From Bradyrhizobium ontarionense (lineage in GTDB: Bacteria; Pseudomonadota; Alphaproteobacteria; Rhizobiales; Xanthobacteraceae), in assembly GCF_021088345.1 (NCBI RefSeq), contig NZ_CP088156.1, positions 6,324,001 through 6,388,000 on the forward strand: a DNA stretch of 64,000 bases, written 5' to 3'. A program made the position numbers and the translations under genes. The notes under the pieces were generated by a model. The model was not told where the DNA came from. It saw only the letters and a list, made by a program, of their open reading frames with translations, and made no database searches. Below, piece after piece: positions 28,300 through 37,141 of this stretch (positions are counted from its first letter, which is position 1; every line of letters begins with the position of its first letter).

Positions 28300-28929
28300 A
28301 TGCTCGGCCGTCCCAAAATCGTTCTTGCATCCGGCTCGCCGCGGCGTCTGGCGCTGCTCAACCAGGCCGGCATCGAGCCCGATGCGCTGCGCCCCGCCGA
28401 TGTCGACGAGACGCCGAAGCGTGGCGAGCTGCCGCGCGCCTGCGCCAACCGGCTGGCGCGCGCCAAGGCCGATGCCGCGCTGAAATCCGTCCAGCTCGAC
28501 GACGAGCTGCGCGGGTCCTTCATCATCTCGGCCGACACCGTGGTCGCGGTCGGCCGCCGCATTCTCCCGAAGGCCAATCTGGTCGACGAGGCCTCGCAGT
28601 GCCTGCGGCTGCTGTCGGGCCGCAACCACCGCGTCTACACCGCGATCACGCTGGTGACGCCGAAGGAGGCGTTCCGCCAGCGCCTGGTCGAGACCCGCGT
28701 CCGTTTCAAGCGGCTCAGCGAGGACGACATCCAGGCCTATATCGGCTCCGGCGAATGGCGCGGGAAGGCCGGCGGCTACGCCGTGCAGGGCATCGCCGGC
28801 TCGTTCGTGGTGAAGATGGTGGGCTCCTACACCAATGTCGTCGGCCTGCCGCTCTATGAGACCACGACCCTGCTCGCCGGCGAGGGGTTCCCGATCCGCT
28901 TCGGCTGGCTCAACACCGTCGCGGTCTGA
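28300..28929 (+). CDS. maf: Maf-family nucleoside triphosphate pyrophosphatase
   Basis: Hydrolyses non-canonical or modified nucleoside triphosphates to monophosphates (house-cleaning, linked to septum inhibition). 209 residues. Family signature at the N-terminus, [16 protein letters not shown]; catalytic Asp in IISADTVV; later [17 protein letters not shown] and the VVGLPLYET tail. A 186-bp gap precedes it, where some rhizobia have infA. It is followed 48 bp later by yacG. Confidence 0.95.
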   Translation: MLGRPKIVLASGSPRRLALLNQAGIEPDALRPADVDETPKRGELPRACANRLARAKADAALKSVQLDDELRGSFIISADTVVAVGRRILPKANLVDEASQCLRLLSGRNHRVYTAITLVTPKEAFRQRLVETRVRFKRLSEDDIQAYIGSGEWRGKAGGYAVQGIAGSFVVKMVGSYTNVVGLPLYETTTLLAGEGFPIRFGWLNTVAV

Positions 28930-28977
28930 GCGCCGCGGGGGTTTATCCGCCGGCGCCAACGCCTAAAATAGCTGCCG

Positions 28978-29175
28978 ATGTCAAACCAATCGCCCAAGCC
29001 GACCGCCGCTACGTCCGCCAAGCCCGTCCGCCGCTGCCCGATCTGCCGCCGGCCCGCGGCTGATGCGGTGCAGCCGTTCTGCTCGCCGCGCTGCCGCGAC
29101 GTCGACCTCCATCGCTGGCTGAGCGGCTCCTATGTCATCCCGGCCACCGAAGGCGACGAGGACGACGTCGAATAG
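28978..29175 (+). CDS. yacG: DNA gyrase inhibitor YacG, zinc-binding
   Basis: A 65-residue zinc-finger protein that binds GyrB and inhibits gyrase in E. coli. The four zinc cysteines are Cys20-x2-Cys23 and Cys35-x3-Cys39 (RRCPICRRP and PFCSPRCRDVDLHRW). The conserved WLSGSYVIP follows. Its acidic tail EGDEDDVE is usual. No clear ribosome-binding site precedes the ATG; translation may be coupled to maf. Confidence 0.95.
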   Translation: MSNQSPKPTAATSAKPVRRCPICRRPAADAVQPFCSPRCRDVDLHRWLSGSYVIPATEGDEDDVE

Positions 29176-29348
29176 TCTCGTATTTTCATGGTTTTGCCCC
29201 GCAGCACCGGCCGGCGCAGGCGGGCTCGCGCCGTTGTTGCGCGACTGCAAAAGGAATGTGGAAACTTGCCCCTCAGGGCGGTAGACAGCGCCGTCCCGGC
29301 CCACTATAACCCGCCGGCTCGTTGGGCTTTTTCGCCCTCAAGAGACCT

Positions 29349-29424
29349 GCCCAGGTAGCTCAGTTGGTAGAGCATGCGACTGAAAATCGCAGTGTCGGTG
29401 GTTCGATTCCGCCCCTGGGCACCA
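29349..29424 (+). tRNA. tRNA-Phe (GAA anticodon)
   Basis: Full cloverleaf of 76 bases including CCA: acceptor GCCCAGG/CCTGGGC, D-arm GCTC-AGTTGGTAGA-GC, anticodon arm TGCGA-CTGAAAA-TCGCA (anticodon GAA, phenylalanine), T-arm GGTGG-TTCGATT-CCGCC, discriminator A and encoded CCA. It marks the left border of the accessory region. Confidence 0.97.
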
Positions 29425-29482
29425 CGCTTCGCCCTTCGGGCTACGCGTGGCGCAGCCGCGCAGTGGCCCGAAGGGCGAAGCG
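29425..29482. repeat. Perfect 17-bp inverted repeat directly after tRNA-Phe
   Basis: Arms CGCTTCGCCCTTCGGGC (29425-29441) and GCCCGAAGGGCGAAGCG (29466-29482) are exact complements with a 24-bp spacer. The pair starts at the base after the tRNA's CCA. It could terminate or process the tRNA transcript, though there is no U-run. A further partial copy of the sequence follows (about 29486-29515). Confidence 0.75.
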
Positions 29483-29657
29483 TGCCCGGCGAAGCCACTT
29501 GGCGTAGCCGGGCGTGTGAGCCCCGCTTGCCCGCGCCTGAGCTGCGCTCTCTGATCCCAATCAACCCTGTCAAACAGCCTGCCGCTTCTTCGCAGCCTTG
29601 CTCACGGCCATGCCGCCGCGATCTCGCGGCCTGATAGGCCCGAGCTCTGCTGCAGTT

Positions 29658-30031
29658 GGCGTCCTCTTCGGTTGAGAGGGCGCGGGGAAGGCCGGGTGCT
29701 GGTCGCACCCGCGGTCCGCGTGCAGCAAGAAAGCACGCGGCAGAACCACAGGTACGGCCGAACATCCGGCCTTCCCCGCGCGATGGCTTTACGGCTTATA
29801 CGCGATCTCCCCGGGGACCGGCTGTCTTGCCCCCGTCGCCCGCTGCGCTCGTCATGAACGCCGCGACCTTGGCGCCAGCATCGGGACGCCAGGACCACGC
29901 GACTTCGCCGTCCGCACCTCATCAGTCGTCGCGCAAAAGCGCCTGACGAAGCCGCGGCCATCGCATCCCCGCCTCACGTGCCGTGACGATCGCGATACGT
30001 CCCTCTCGGCGAAGCAGGATGGCGGGATAAG
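29658..30031 (-). repeat. Dispersed ~400-bp structured repeat, copy B
   Basis: Reverse-strand homologue of 17285-17685. On the minus strand it reads CGGACGGCGAA, GTGGTCCTGGC, GGGGGCAAGA, GCGTATAAG, CGTAAAGCCATCGCGC, then a GGAAGGCCGGATGT / ACCCGGCCTTCC hairpin. Together with the small inverted repeat above, it accounts for most of the 831-bp gap between tRNA-Phe and the next gene. The remaining 30032-30255 shows nothing I can name. Confidence 0.7.
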
Positions 30032-30255
30032 ATCACTGATTTGGGGGCGGCGTCAAGATTTTTTCTGGTATTCGGAAGTTTCGGTCTGAGCCGTTGCCTT
30101 GCCGCGGCACATCGGTCGTCGTGTTGGCCGCCATCAAACTCACGGATGATGTCGACCTGCCTCCCGAGCGCGACGAATCATCGCTCGGCGCTGACCAGAA
30201 ACACGCGGCGAGAAAAGTGCATCGTCACCGTAATCGAAAGAGACACCGGATAACC

Positions 30256-31026
30256 TCAGCCGTTGCGCAGGCCCGGCGTTTCAACAAAGAACGGATATCG
30301 GAGATCGTCGATATCGGGAGCGTCTTTAAATTGAGCCACCAGCGTCATCAGCAGCTCCTCGCCGAAATACTTTCGGAAGATCGCCGCCGCAAACCCGAAC
30401 GAGAACTCCGATAGGTCATGCGCGACCGGAGCCAGCTCTCCGAGAAGCCTTTTGTGCGCCTCATTCACATCCGGCTCGCCGATAGCATTAGCCATCCCGT
30501 GTACAAGAACGAAATCGGAGACGAAAAAGAACACGTTAAGAAGCGCGTCGTTGAAGTAGATCGCCCAGTCGGCTTCCTCGCCTCCGTCATTTGAGCTTGC
30601 CTTCTGGAAGGCACCTTCCATTTCGTCGATGGTGGGATGGTGGAAAGCATAGCTGTCCCGAATCACCGTGAGCATATCGATCTTGCCAAACCGCATTTTG
30701 AGGCGATCCAGCGCTTCCGCGGCCGGCGCATCGAGCAACGGCAGATATTCCCGGCCAAGCGGCCGTTTCACAAACCGCCCCTCCACCAGCTTTAGCGCCT
30801 CGCGCATAGCCCCAATCGTCAGGCGCACGAAGATCTGGGTCTGGGCACCCTCCAGCCGCTGCTTTACCGGGTCGTTCTCTTCGCCATTCGTCAGGATGGT
30901 CACGAGCTTCCACAGGGCGTTCACCTGGTTCGACGCATATCCGAGCAGCAGGAAAAGGCTGCGCTCCTCCTTGGTCATCTTCAGCAGATGTTCCTTCGTG
31001 ACCGGCAGCCGAAGAATGTTGAGCAT
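30256..31026 (-). CDS. Hypothetical protein, helical, accessory island
   Basis: A 256-residue predicted soluble, largely alpha-helical protein that I do not recognise. The start is set at the ATG encoding MLNILRLPVTKEHLL because AGGAGGGTGG lies just upstream; an upstream in-frame ATG adds a basic, unlikely leader. Noticeable segments are KMTKEERSLFLLLGYASNQVN, DSYAFHHPTIDEMEGAFQ and FVSDFVLVHGM. The pattern of a dozen amphipathic helices with a conserved-looking His-His resembles proteins with HEPN-like bundles, but no Arg-x4-6-His motif is clear. GC content is below host average. It is on the same strand as the HEPN-like gene upstream (169-bp gap). Confidence 0.7.
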   Translation of the reverse strand: MLNILRLPVTKEHLLKMTKEERSLFLLLGYASNQVNALWKLVTILTNGEENDPVKQRLEGAQTQIFVRLTIGAMREALKLVEGRFVKRPLGREYLPLLDAPAAEALDRLKMRFGKIDMLTVIRDSYAFHHPTIDEMEGAFQKASSNDGGEEADWAIYFNDALLNVFFFVSDFVLVHGMANAIGEPDVNEAHKRLLGELAPVAHDLSEFSFGFAAAIFRKYFGEELLMTLVAQFKDAPDIDDLRYPFFVETPGLRNG

Positions 31027-31194
31027 CTTTTCCACCCTCCTGCGCCGGCCGTATCGGCAACCGCGCAGTCTATTCTTGATGCTGCCCCACAGCGATAAGA
31101 GCCGCTGAAATACTCCGTGCATTCTACCTTTTCCCCACGGAGCGCGGTTATCCGCTGGCCAGGCCGCTATGACGGCCGGTTGAACTGGAGCATG

Positions 31195-31740
31195 TCAGCG
31201 AGGAGAGCAAGATTCGTAGAACTCAATTGCCTCGGCCTCGCAGTCGGCGTAGAGGGCCGCGATGTCGTAGTCGAGGTCGGGTCTGTACGGGTCGTTCTGG
31301 TTCTCATTCGCTAGAAGGTAGCGGTGATAATAAATCGCCGCTTCTCTCGCCATGTCCATCACAGGGACGTCCATCTGCCTGCGTGAATCAAGATGGGCGA
31401 TAAACTTGTCCCGGTATGTGCGCATTTCGTTGATGTAATCATTGAACTGCGTTTCCGTGCAGGTGAGCTGTGCGAGCAGCCCCTGAAGAAATTGCGCTTT
31501 GTCTGTGACGACGTTCTGCCAGGCATGTTGTTCGGTGGCGACGAACAGCTTGAGCCATTCCAGCACCATGACGTCGAGAAAATTACCGTTGATAGAGCCG
31601 TGGATGCGGCTTCGTCTCCCGAAGCGCAGTTCGCCGCCGTTCCAGCCTGCGCGGTAATAGGCAAGATTGCGAATGCAGTGGCCGCATAATATCGCGGTCC
31701 TTCTCAGCCTCTCCCGGCGTGTCAGCGGCGCTTCCGTCAT
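31195..31740 (-). CDS. HEPN-like (AbiU2-type) protein, candidate RNase
   Basis: A 181-residue helical protein. The segment NEMRTYRDKFIAHLDSRRQM contains Arg110-x5-His116, matching the Arg-x4-6-His motif of HEPN ribonucleases, and its surroundings resemble the AbiU2 group of abortive-infection proteins. Many HEPN proteins cut RNA as toxins or phage-defence effectors; whether this one does is inference. It is divergent from the small gene at 32013 and the nuclease operon at 32333, within a lower-GC island. No adjacent nucleotidyltransferase (MNT) antitoxin is seen. Confidence 0.7.
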   Translation of the reverse strand: MTEAPLTRRERLRRTAILCGHCIRNLAYYRAGWNGGELRFGRRSRIHGSINGNFLDVMVLEWLKLFVATEQHAWQNVVTDKAQFLQGLLAQLTCTETQFNDYINEMRTYRDKFIAHLDSRRQMDVPVMDMAREAAIYYHRYLLANENQNDPYRPDLDYDIAALYADCEAEAIEFYESCSPR

Positions 31741-32012
31741 CGAACCTCTCTTAGTAAATTATACCGCGCCCGGCTTTCCGGCACGGCCAGCCTTTCTTGT
31801 TCTGTCCCCCATTTTCCTCCACTCGGCCTGCCGTCCTCGCGTCCTTTCATCCGTATTTAGCGATAGCTGCTTTGACCTGAAGCTGTCGCAAATGCCGAAA
31901 GCGGCATTCCTCCTCTCACGTTTCAGCCCTGACGGGTACACAGCCCGCCAAAGCCCTCCTGCCGTCCGCATGAGGCCGCGATGTCCGCGAGCCGAAGCCG
32001 ATGGAGGAAGAA

Positions 32013-32195
32013 ATGAGAGTCCTGACACAAGCCGAGATTGCCCGCTTAACGAAAACCGAGCTGCACGCGCTGCTGCGCGTGATCGCGGGCGAACTGCCGC
32101 GCCTGCCGGAGAATTCTCCGGAGCTGCGCGCGGCGCACTTTAATCTGCGCAATATCCGCCTCGCTCTCGCGCGGCCCGAATACAGGCCGCGTTGA
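32013..32195 (+). CDS. Small conserved hypothetical protein
   Basis: A 60-residue protein starting MRVLTQAEIARLTKTEL, with GAGGAAGAA upstream of the ATG (an in-frame ATG four codons earlier is possible). The sequence predicts two helices, ending in RAAHFNLRNIRLALARPEY. Short proteins of this design recur in rhizobial mobile regions as far as I recall. Function unknown. It lies 138 bp upstream of the two-gene nuclease unit on the same strand. Confidence 0.6.
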   Translation: MRVLTQAEIARLTKTELHALLRVIAGELPRLPENSPELRAAHFNLRNIRLALARPEYRPR

Positions 32196-32332
32196 TTGCG
32201 CCCGATGTCAGAAGCTGTAGGGCCGCGCTAGGTGATTGCCCAGCGCGAAACTATAAGTGTAGTATCGCAGAAAAAGGCAACCCAGGTTGCGTGCTCTATT
32301 GGTTATGAAAATTATTGCGGGGACAATTATTT

Positions 32333-33982
32333 ATGCAGGCAGAGACAGCATGGGTAAAGCCGCCCTTTCAAGTCGGCGGCCTCGATCATCTTGCGGTGCA
32401 AGCAACGTGCATAAATATATACGGACGTTTGCTGCCCGGAATTACGAATGTCACGGACAGAGCCCGGTATTATTCCTTCTACCCGTGGCTGATATGGGCC
32501 TTCGACAAGGCTGGGCATCGCGAATTTAACGACAATTTCGTCGAGCGCTTTCGCCGGGCCGATTGCTTGTTTTGCCTGGTTTCGCAGCGTCATGCCGATG
32601 TGTGTGGGGACGATGCGGACGATCACTCGGCGGCGATGGTGGGTAGCGACACCCTTGCGGACGTGGCAAGGGCGTTGGGAGCAGATGGTGTTATACGTCT
32701 ATCTGACTTTTCGTTGCGTGAAGGAGCGAAGAAACGTTATTTCGCGAACAAACTCGGGGGGCTCGGACAGTATTATCTCGGCGTTCTGAGGGAGCTTTCG
32801 ATCATTGACGGTGATGCGACCGCCGGCATTCGTTACACTCGGCAGCTGGGATCTGTGATCGCGGAACAAATGGATTGCAGCGTCAATCGCGCGCTTTTCA
32901 TGGAGGCGGTAGACACGGATCGGGTTACGGCAGCGGAGCTCGATGCCCTGCATGGCTTTTGCCCCTGCCAACTCTGCAACAACCCGGGCGAACAAAAGAT
33001 ACTTGGCGAACTGTTTTTTGTCCGGGATCGCTTCCGTGACACGGAGGCCCTGCCGCGGCAGAGATCGCTTAAAATAATTTTGCAGCTTGCCGATCTGCTT
33101 TACGCGAAGGGCGAGCAACTGTCCGAGCCATTGTTTCGGGCCTGCATATATTCAGGCAGCCTGCCGGGGGGAACTCCTTGGGCTGTGCCTTCCGCCCTCG
33201 CGAATACGCGAGAAAAATGGGCGATCTATGCTCGCAATGAGCTGCTGTCGATTGCCGTTCAAGGACTCTTCTATGCCTTGCTCGATGCCTACGAAGCATC
33301 CGGCCTACGGATGGATGCAAGTACCGATATCGCAAATTGGTTCACGGAGCAGCGTGAAGTTCTTGAAGCTTTGGACGAATTGGGCCAGCAAAGAACGTTT
33401 TCGGAATGCGTTGCAGACAGTAAGAGTTGGTTGCCTGCGCTGGCGGACTGGAGCGAGAAAATGCATGAAGTGCAGCTGACGGAACGGATCGCTGCACTCT
33501 CGCGTGGGATCAAGTCCGCCGAGAACCGCAAGCAAATCGTGTCTGCGGCTCTGAAAACGTTGATAGCGCTCGCGCGCAGAACCAATTCCGCGGATCGGCA
33601 ATATGCCGATCTGGTCTTTGAGCCGGACTATTTCCGATATTACCCGATCAATCTTGAGTCATTTGCCCGTCACGTCTCGGGAAGCTGGGCGTCTTCGACA
33701 ATTGGGGAAGTGCTCCGATGGCTCGCGATTAACTGGGGCCTGGAGATACATCTGCGCGTCGCCTTAAGGAAATTGAGAGGGCAATCGCAATCTACTTTCA
33801 GGATACGGCCCTCTGATCGCGGCATGGAAGTGATAGCAATTCCGCCCGCCGTTCACACAAGGCCGCGCTTCAATCAAGCGGTTCGGGTGCTTAAGGATAT
33901 CGGCGCACTTGAAAAGGCCCCGCTGGGCTGGCAGCTCAGCCCTATTGGGCGAGCGCAATTCGAGCTTGCAGATGCTCAATAA
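32333..33982 (+). CDS. Uncharacterised 549-residue protein, partner of PLD-type nuclease
   Basis: I do not recognise a named family. The start is the ATG after GGGGACAATTATTT; an in-frame TTG six codons earlier is possible. It opens PPFQVGGLDHLAVQATCI and continues ITNVTDRARYYSFYPWLIWAF, a strongly patterned N-terminal region that looks conserved. A cysteine cluster, Cys-Pro-Cys-x2-Cys, lies near residue 210 (GFCPCQLCNNPGEQ) and could bind a metal. The C-terminal 100 residues look like a winged-helix fold (FNQAVRVLKDIGALEKA, WQLSPIGRAQFEL), suggesting nucleic-acid binding. The gene overlaps the next one by 11 bases, so the two products are made together. GC content is well below host genes. 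Likely a recognition or regulatory subunit (inference). Confidence 0.8.
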   Translation: MQAETAWVKPPFQVGGLDHLAVQATCINIYGRLLPGITNVTDRARYYSFYPWLIWAFDKAGHREFNDNFVERFRRADCLFCLVSQRHADVCGDDADDHSAAMVGSDTLADVARALGADGVIRLSDFSLREGAKKRYFANKLGGLGQYYLGVLRELSIIDGDATAGIRYTRQLGSVIAEQMDCSVNRALFMEAVDTDRVTAAELDALHGFCPCQLCNNPGEQKILGELFFVRDRFRDTEALPRQRSLKIILQLADLLYAKGEQLSEPLFRACIYSGSLPGGTPWAVPSALANTREKWAIYARNELLSIAVQGLFYALLDAYEASGLRMDASTDIANWFTEQREVLEALDELGQQRTFSECVADSKSWLPALADWSEKMHEVQLTERIAALSRGIKSAENRKQIVSAALKTLIALARRTNSADRQYADLVFEPDYFRYYPINLESFARHVSGSWASSTIGEVLRWLAINWGLEIHLRVALRKLRGQSQSTFRIRPSDRGMEVIAIPPAVHTRPRFNQAVRVLKDIGALEKAPLGWQLSPIGRAQFELADAQ

Positions 33983-36521
33983 AATCTCGCTGATCGACGA
34001 ACTGAAGAAGGGCGGCTATGAAGCTTCGCTGATTACCACCTACAACGCTTATCTTCCCTTCTATGAAGAGGTGGTACTGCGGCGGCTCGCTAATGCCGGT
34101 GTCCGGCACAATGCTCTGCTGATGGATGCTCAGCAGTACGCGGCATCGCTCATCAGCCACCCGCCCCGACTTGCCGGCCGGCAATACACCCTTCTGCCCG
34201 TGAGCGTACCGGGAGCATTTCATCCAAAACTGATTTTCCTGGCGGGCAAGAGCAAAGGAGCGATACTCGTCGGCAGTCACAATATGACGCTTGCGGGCTT
34301 TGGATTTAATCGAGAGATAACAAACCTCGTTCAAATCCGGGAAAAGGACACGGCAGGAATTAACCTTGCTCAGGACGTCTGGAAGGAAATCGAATTTTGG
34401 CTGAATGACTTTACGGTTGGTGTTCCCGACCACGTCCGATCCATGATCCGCCGGGTCAAGGAATTCGCGCCCTGGCTGAACGGATCACCATCTGCGGACC
34501 CGAAAATCAGGTTACTTGCGGGACGCCCAGGTGGAACGCCCCTATGGCAACAGTTCACTGGGCTCTTGGACGGCGAGACCTCTCAATTTTCGGCGGGCGG
34601 AGCGTTCTTCGACCAGGAATTGAGTTTTCTCAAGCGCGTGAAAAGGGATTTGCAGCCGGGCAGGATAACTGTGGCGGTCGATCCCAAGACGGTTCAGATG
34701 CCTGTTCAGGCTCAAGCTCTCGAAGGCATGACGTTTGTCCAGGCGGGGCGCATTGGCTGTGACGAGAAATCCGACGAACCGTATCTCCATGCCAAGTTTG
34801 TCTTGGCGCAGCAGAAAGAAGGAATGTCCGTTTTTGCATCGGGCAGCGCGAACCCCAGCCGGCCCGCATGGCTGGCCGACGATGCCGGTGGCAACGTCGA
34901 GCTGATGCTCGCCCGCATTGGAGACGATGCTCTCAAAACGGCCAATTCACTCGGCTGCAGCGATATACACACCTTCCCGACCCTGACCCAAAAAAACTGG
35001 GAAGAGATTTCTATAAATCAGACTCAGTGGGAAAAAGCTCCTGCCACAGGCATACGTAGCGGTGTCGCTTTGGCGGAAGCAACACGCATCTTGTTCGACT
35101 TGGACTTGCTGAAGGGTTTCCGCGATTTGACTTTCGCGATAATTGCCGCTGATGGGAGCGCAATCAGTAATTCCGTTGACGTCGCTGTTGAGGATCGCTT
35201 CGCGGTCTTGAATTTCGCGACAAACGACATCGAAAAAGCCATCGCTCTTCAAGGATTCGACGCGAGCAAACTTGCATTGAATCTTGCCCTTCATCATGCG
35301 GGGATAGTCGAGGAGCAAGCCCGAAGCGGAACGCAGCGACGCCTTAGAGATGCTCTCGCGAGCCTAGACACCGACAGTCCGGATATCTCACTCCTGATTC
35401 AGTGCATCGATAAGATAGTTTTTGACGAGGACGACCCAGCCGCTGCGGCCCAGCCGGCGAAAAGGGCAGGTTCACGAAATTCGCAGCAGCCAACTGGACC
35501 CGATTCCGTTGCAACGCTGGAAATCGATGTCAGCGAAATGAGAAAAGGCGGAAAAAGGCAGCGGCTCAATCATTCTAGCGATTTCGCCTATTTGCTCGAT
35601 GCACTGATCTACCACTTGCGCCTGCATCAGGACAAATCACGCGAAGAGCTTGACCGGTTTGGCCGAACTGAAGAAGAGCAGATCGGCGCGGACGACGATC
35701 CTGACGCGGAAGTCGCTCTCACGCCGGACAAGCAGGCTGAGCTTCTGGTCGCGTGTCATTCAAAGGTCCGCACTGTTGTGAACAGAATGATTTCACAAAT
35801 GAAGGCCTACGCTGAAGGGAAGGTGGCACTTACCAAAATACTTATCCGTCTTCTGGGAGTGCTGGCCGTGCTCAGAGAGTTGCGGTCATGCGATGGCCGT
35901 GCCGCCTGGATCGAAAAGGGTAAAACAGCGGTGCCTAAAGATCAGCGACTGCGCCTCCTGGAAGCAGTCATGCTGAATATTTTTGAGCGCGAGCCGTCAA
36001 CGTCGTCGCTGCTTAGTCTTGAAGCGCTCGGAGAGGAGTTTAGTGAAAGTGATGACGTAGCCCGTCTGAAAGGATTGCTGTTGTGGCTGGCATGGGACTG
36101 TGGCCTGACCCTGAATTTGCATAAGCCATTCAGGGAGAGTCCGGAGGCGTGGGAGCAAAGACTGAAGCGGAACGCCATGATCGTTGCACTCGCACAGGTC
36201 ATACTTTCAGACGAGACCGTTATCGATGAGGCGCGGGAAAGTATCGGAAGCTTCACTGCAGGCGAACTGGACTGGCTAAGGGACATTCGTCGGTTGGCGG
36301 ATAGTTTCGCCACCCTACGCGCCGATAAGGGGGCATTGCGGCGGGGTGAATTGGCTGAAGCGGGTGACATCGCGTTCCATAAGACAGCCGAAGACTGGAT
36401 TGTCCGTATGGTTGCGGGCCGGAATGGCGGCAAAATTTCGCTCGTGGCTTTGAAAGAGAACAGGCCCCGGCTCACCTATCTGGCAGACCACCTTGCTGTC
36501 GCTTCACTATCGTCGGTATAG
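33972..36521 (+). CDS. PLD-like nuclease-domain protein, 849 residues
   Basis: The N-terminal 330 residues form a phospholipase-D-like domain with two HKD half-sites: His84-Pro-Lys86 with Gly-Ser102-His-Asn104, and His273-Ala-Lys275 with Gly-Ser292-Ala-Asn294. Two half-sites in one chain suffice for an active site; the Asp of the full HxKx4D is absent in both, as in several PLD nucleases. The remaining 500 residues are helical and unrecognised, with a charged low-complexity linker (DDPAAAAQPAKRAGSRNSQQ) near 480-500 and acidic EEEQIGADDDPDAE near 570. No helicase or ATPase domain is seen. The ATG at 33972 overlaps the upstream gene by 11 bases. In an island beside a HEPN-like gene, phage or plasmid defence is the likely role (inference). 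Confidence 0.85.
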   Translation: MLNKISLIDELKKGGYEASLITTYNAYLPFYEEVVLRRLANAGVRHNALLMDAQQYAASLISHPPRLAGRQYTLLPVSVPGAFHPKLIFLAGKSKGAILVGSHNMTLAGFGFNREITNLVQIREKDTAGINLAQDVWKEIEFWLNDFTVGVPDHVRSMIRRVKEFAPWLNGSPSADPKIRLLAGRPGGTPLWQQFTGLLDGETSQFSAGGAFFDQELSFLKRVKRDLQPGRITVAVDPKTVQMPVQAQALEGMTFVQAGRIGCDEKSDEPYLHAKFVLAQQKEGMSVFASGSANPSRPAWLADDAGGNVELMLARIGDDALKTANSLGCSDIHTFPTLTQKNWEEISINQTQWEKAPATGIRSGVALAEATRILFDLDLLKGFRDLTFAIIAADGSAISNSVDVAVEDRFAVLNFATNDIEKAIALQGFDASKLALNLALHHAGIVEEQARSGTQRRLRDALASLDTDSPDISLLIQCIDKIVFDEDDPAAAAQPAKRAGSRNSQQPTGPDSVATLEIDVSEMRKGGKRQRLNHSSDFAYLLDALIYHLRLHQDKSREELDRFGRTEEEQIGADDDPDAEVALTPDKQAELLVACHSKVRTVVNRMISQMKAYAEGKVALTKILIRLLGVLAVLRELRSCDGRAAWIEKGKTAVPKDQRLRLLEAVMLNIFEREPSTSSLLSLEALGEEFSESDDVARLKGLLLWLAWDCGLTLNLHKPFRESPEAWEQRLKRNAMIVALAQVILSDETVIDEARESIGSFTAGELDWLRDIRRLADSFATLRADKGALRRGELAEAGDIAFHKTAEDWIVRMVAGRNGGKISLVALKENRPRLTYLADHLAVASLSSV

Positions 36522-36830
36522 GGGCAAGCGAAGGTCGCGTTCGACCGCGCCCTTGCCGAAACGCGTCCGGAGGCGCGGATCACGCAGGAGAGGATCGCTT
36601 AATTCGTCGGGGTCATGCGGACGAATGTCCCGACGGGCGAAACGCCCTTCCGGAGGGCCTACATCCGAGTCGAGGTCGATCAGGTCGAGGTCGATGAATC
36701 CGCATCATCGGCAGGCGGACCGTGCTGGAACGCCTCGCGCCTCGTCATGGGCGGCGGGGTGATTCCGGCCGGAGTGCTCAGGTTTGCTCGCAAGTGGCGC
36801 ACCCGACATGATTCGAACGTGTGGCCTTAG
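36522..36830 (+). pseudogene. C-terminal remnant of a serine site-specific recombinase
   Basis: The frame reads AFDRALAETRPEARITQERIA, an in-frame TAA at 36600-36602, then FVGVMRTNVPTGETPFRRAY and VDQVEVDE, resembling the end of large serine recombinases. After that the expected IRIIGRRTVLE is found only in another frame, before the tail LVMGGG and RKWRTRHDSN returns. So at least one stop and a frameshift have killed it, and everything upstream (catalytic domain) is gone, replaced by the nuclease gene whose stop is adjacent. The last codons lie inside a tRNA-Arg remnant, as expected for a recombinase next to its attachment site. Confidence 0.65.
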
Positions 36831-36858
36831 CCTTCGGAGGGCGACGCTCTATCCAGCT
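36795..36858 (-). pseudogene. Truncated, decayed tRNA-Arg (CCG) remnant; probable attachment-site scar
   Basis: On the minus strand, AGCTGGATAGAGCGTCGCC leads to the loop CTCCGAA (anticodon CCG), then GGCTA where GGCGA is expected, T-arm ACACG-TTCGAAT-CATGT with one mismatch, and acceptor CGGGTGC-G-CCA. The first 13 or so bases of the tRNA (5' acceptor strand and D-stem) are missing. This is the usual shape of the 3' tRNA fragment left by a genomic island, here with two point mutations. The intact tRNA-Arg must lie outside the window. Confidence 0.75.
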
Positions 36859-37141
36859 CGTCAAACAGCCCATCGATCCGAAACGAATCGCCGACGCCGA
36901 CGATGTAGCTCGGCGAGTTATGGTTGAGGCCGAAGGAGTTGGGATTACGTTGACGCTGCACGAAACTACGCCAAGGGCGCCGAGGCGTCCGACACGCCGA
37001 GGCCCCCCGCGAACAAGCCGGCCGATCAGGAGCCGAAATAATCGCATGATGTCGATGTGACCTCTCTCACAGCCCGCCGCGCGATTGTGCGTCAATGTCG
37101 TCCCATGTGGTCCTGGCACGCCGAACAAGGGATGTGATGAC
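36859..37141. other. Gap after the island scar; no convincing gene
   Basis: Several frames are open for short stretches, for example one ending NYAKGAEASDTPRPPANKPA before TAA at about 37040, which might be the tail of a degraded gene, but no start is available in that frame. The last 15 bases (AAGGGATG) supply a ribosome-binding site for the next small gene. Confidence 0.35.

Noticed and set aside
29349..29424. tRNA-Phe as the attachment site of the accessory island
   Set aside because: The tRNA is intact, and I found no second copy of its 3' end at the far side of the island; the fragment there belongs to tRNA-Arg.
29658..30031. Coding gene in the ~400-bp dispersed repeat
   Set aside because: Frames are short, differ between the two copies, and lack a convincing start; a hairpin is the best conserved part.
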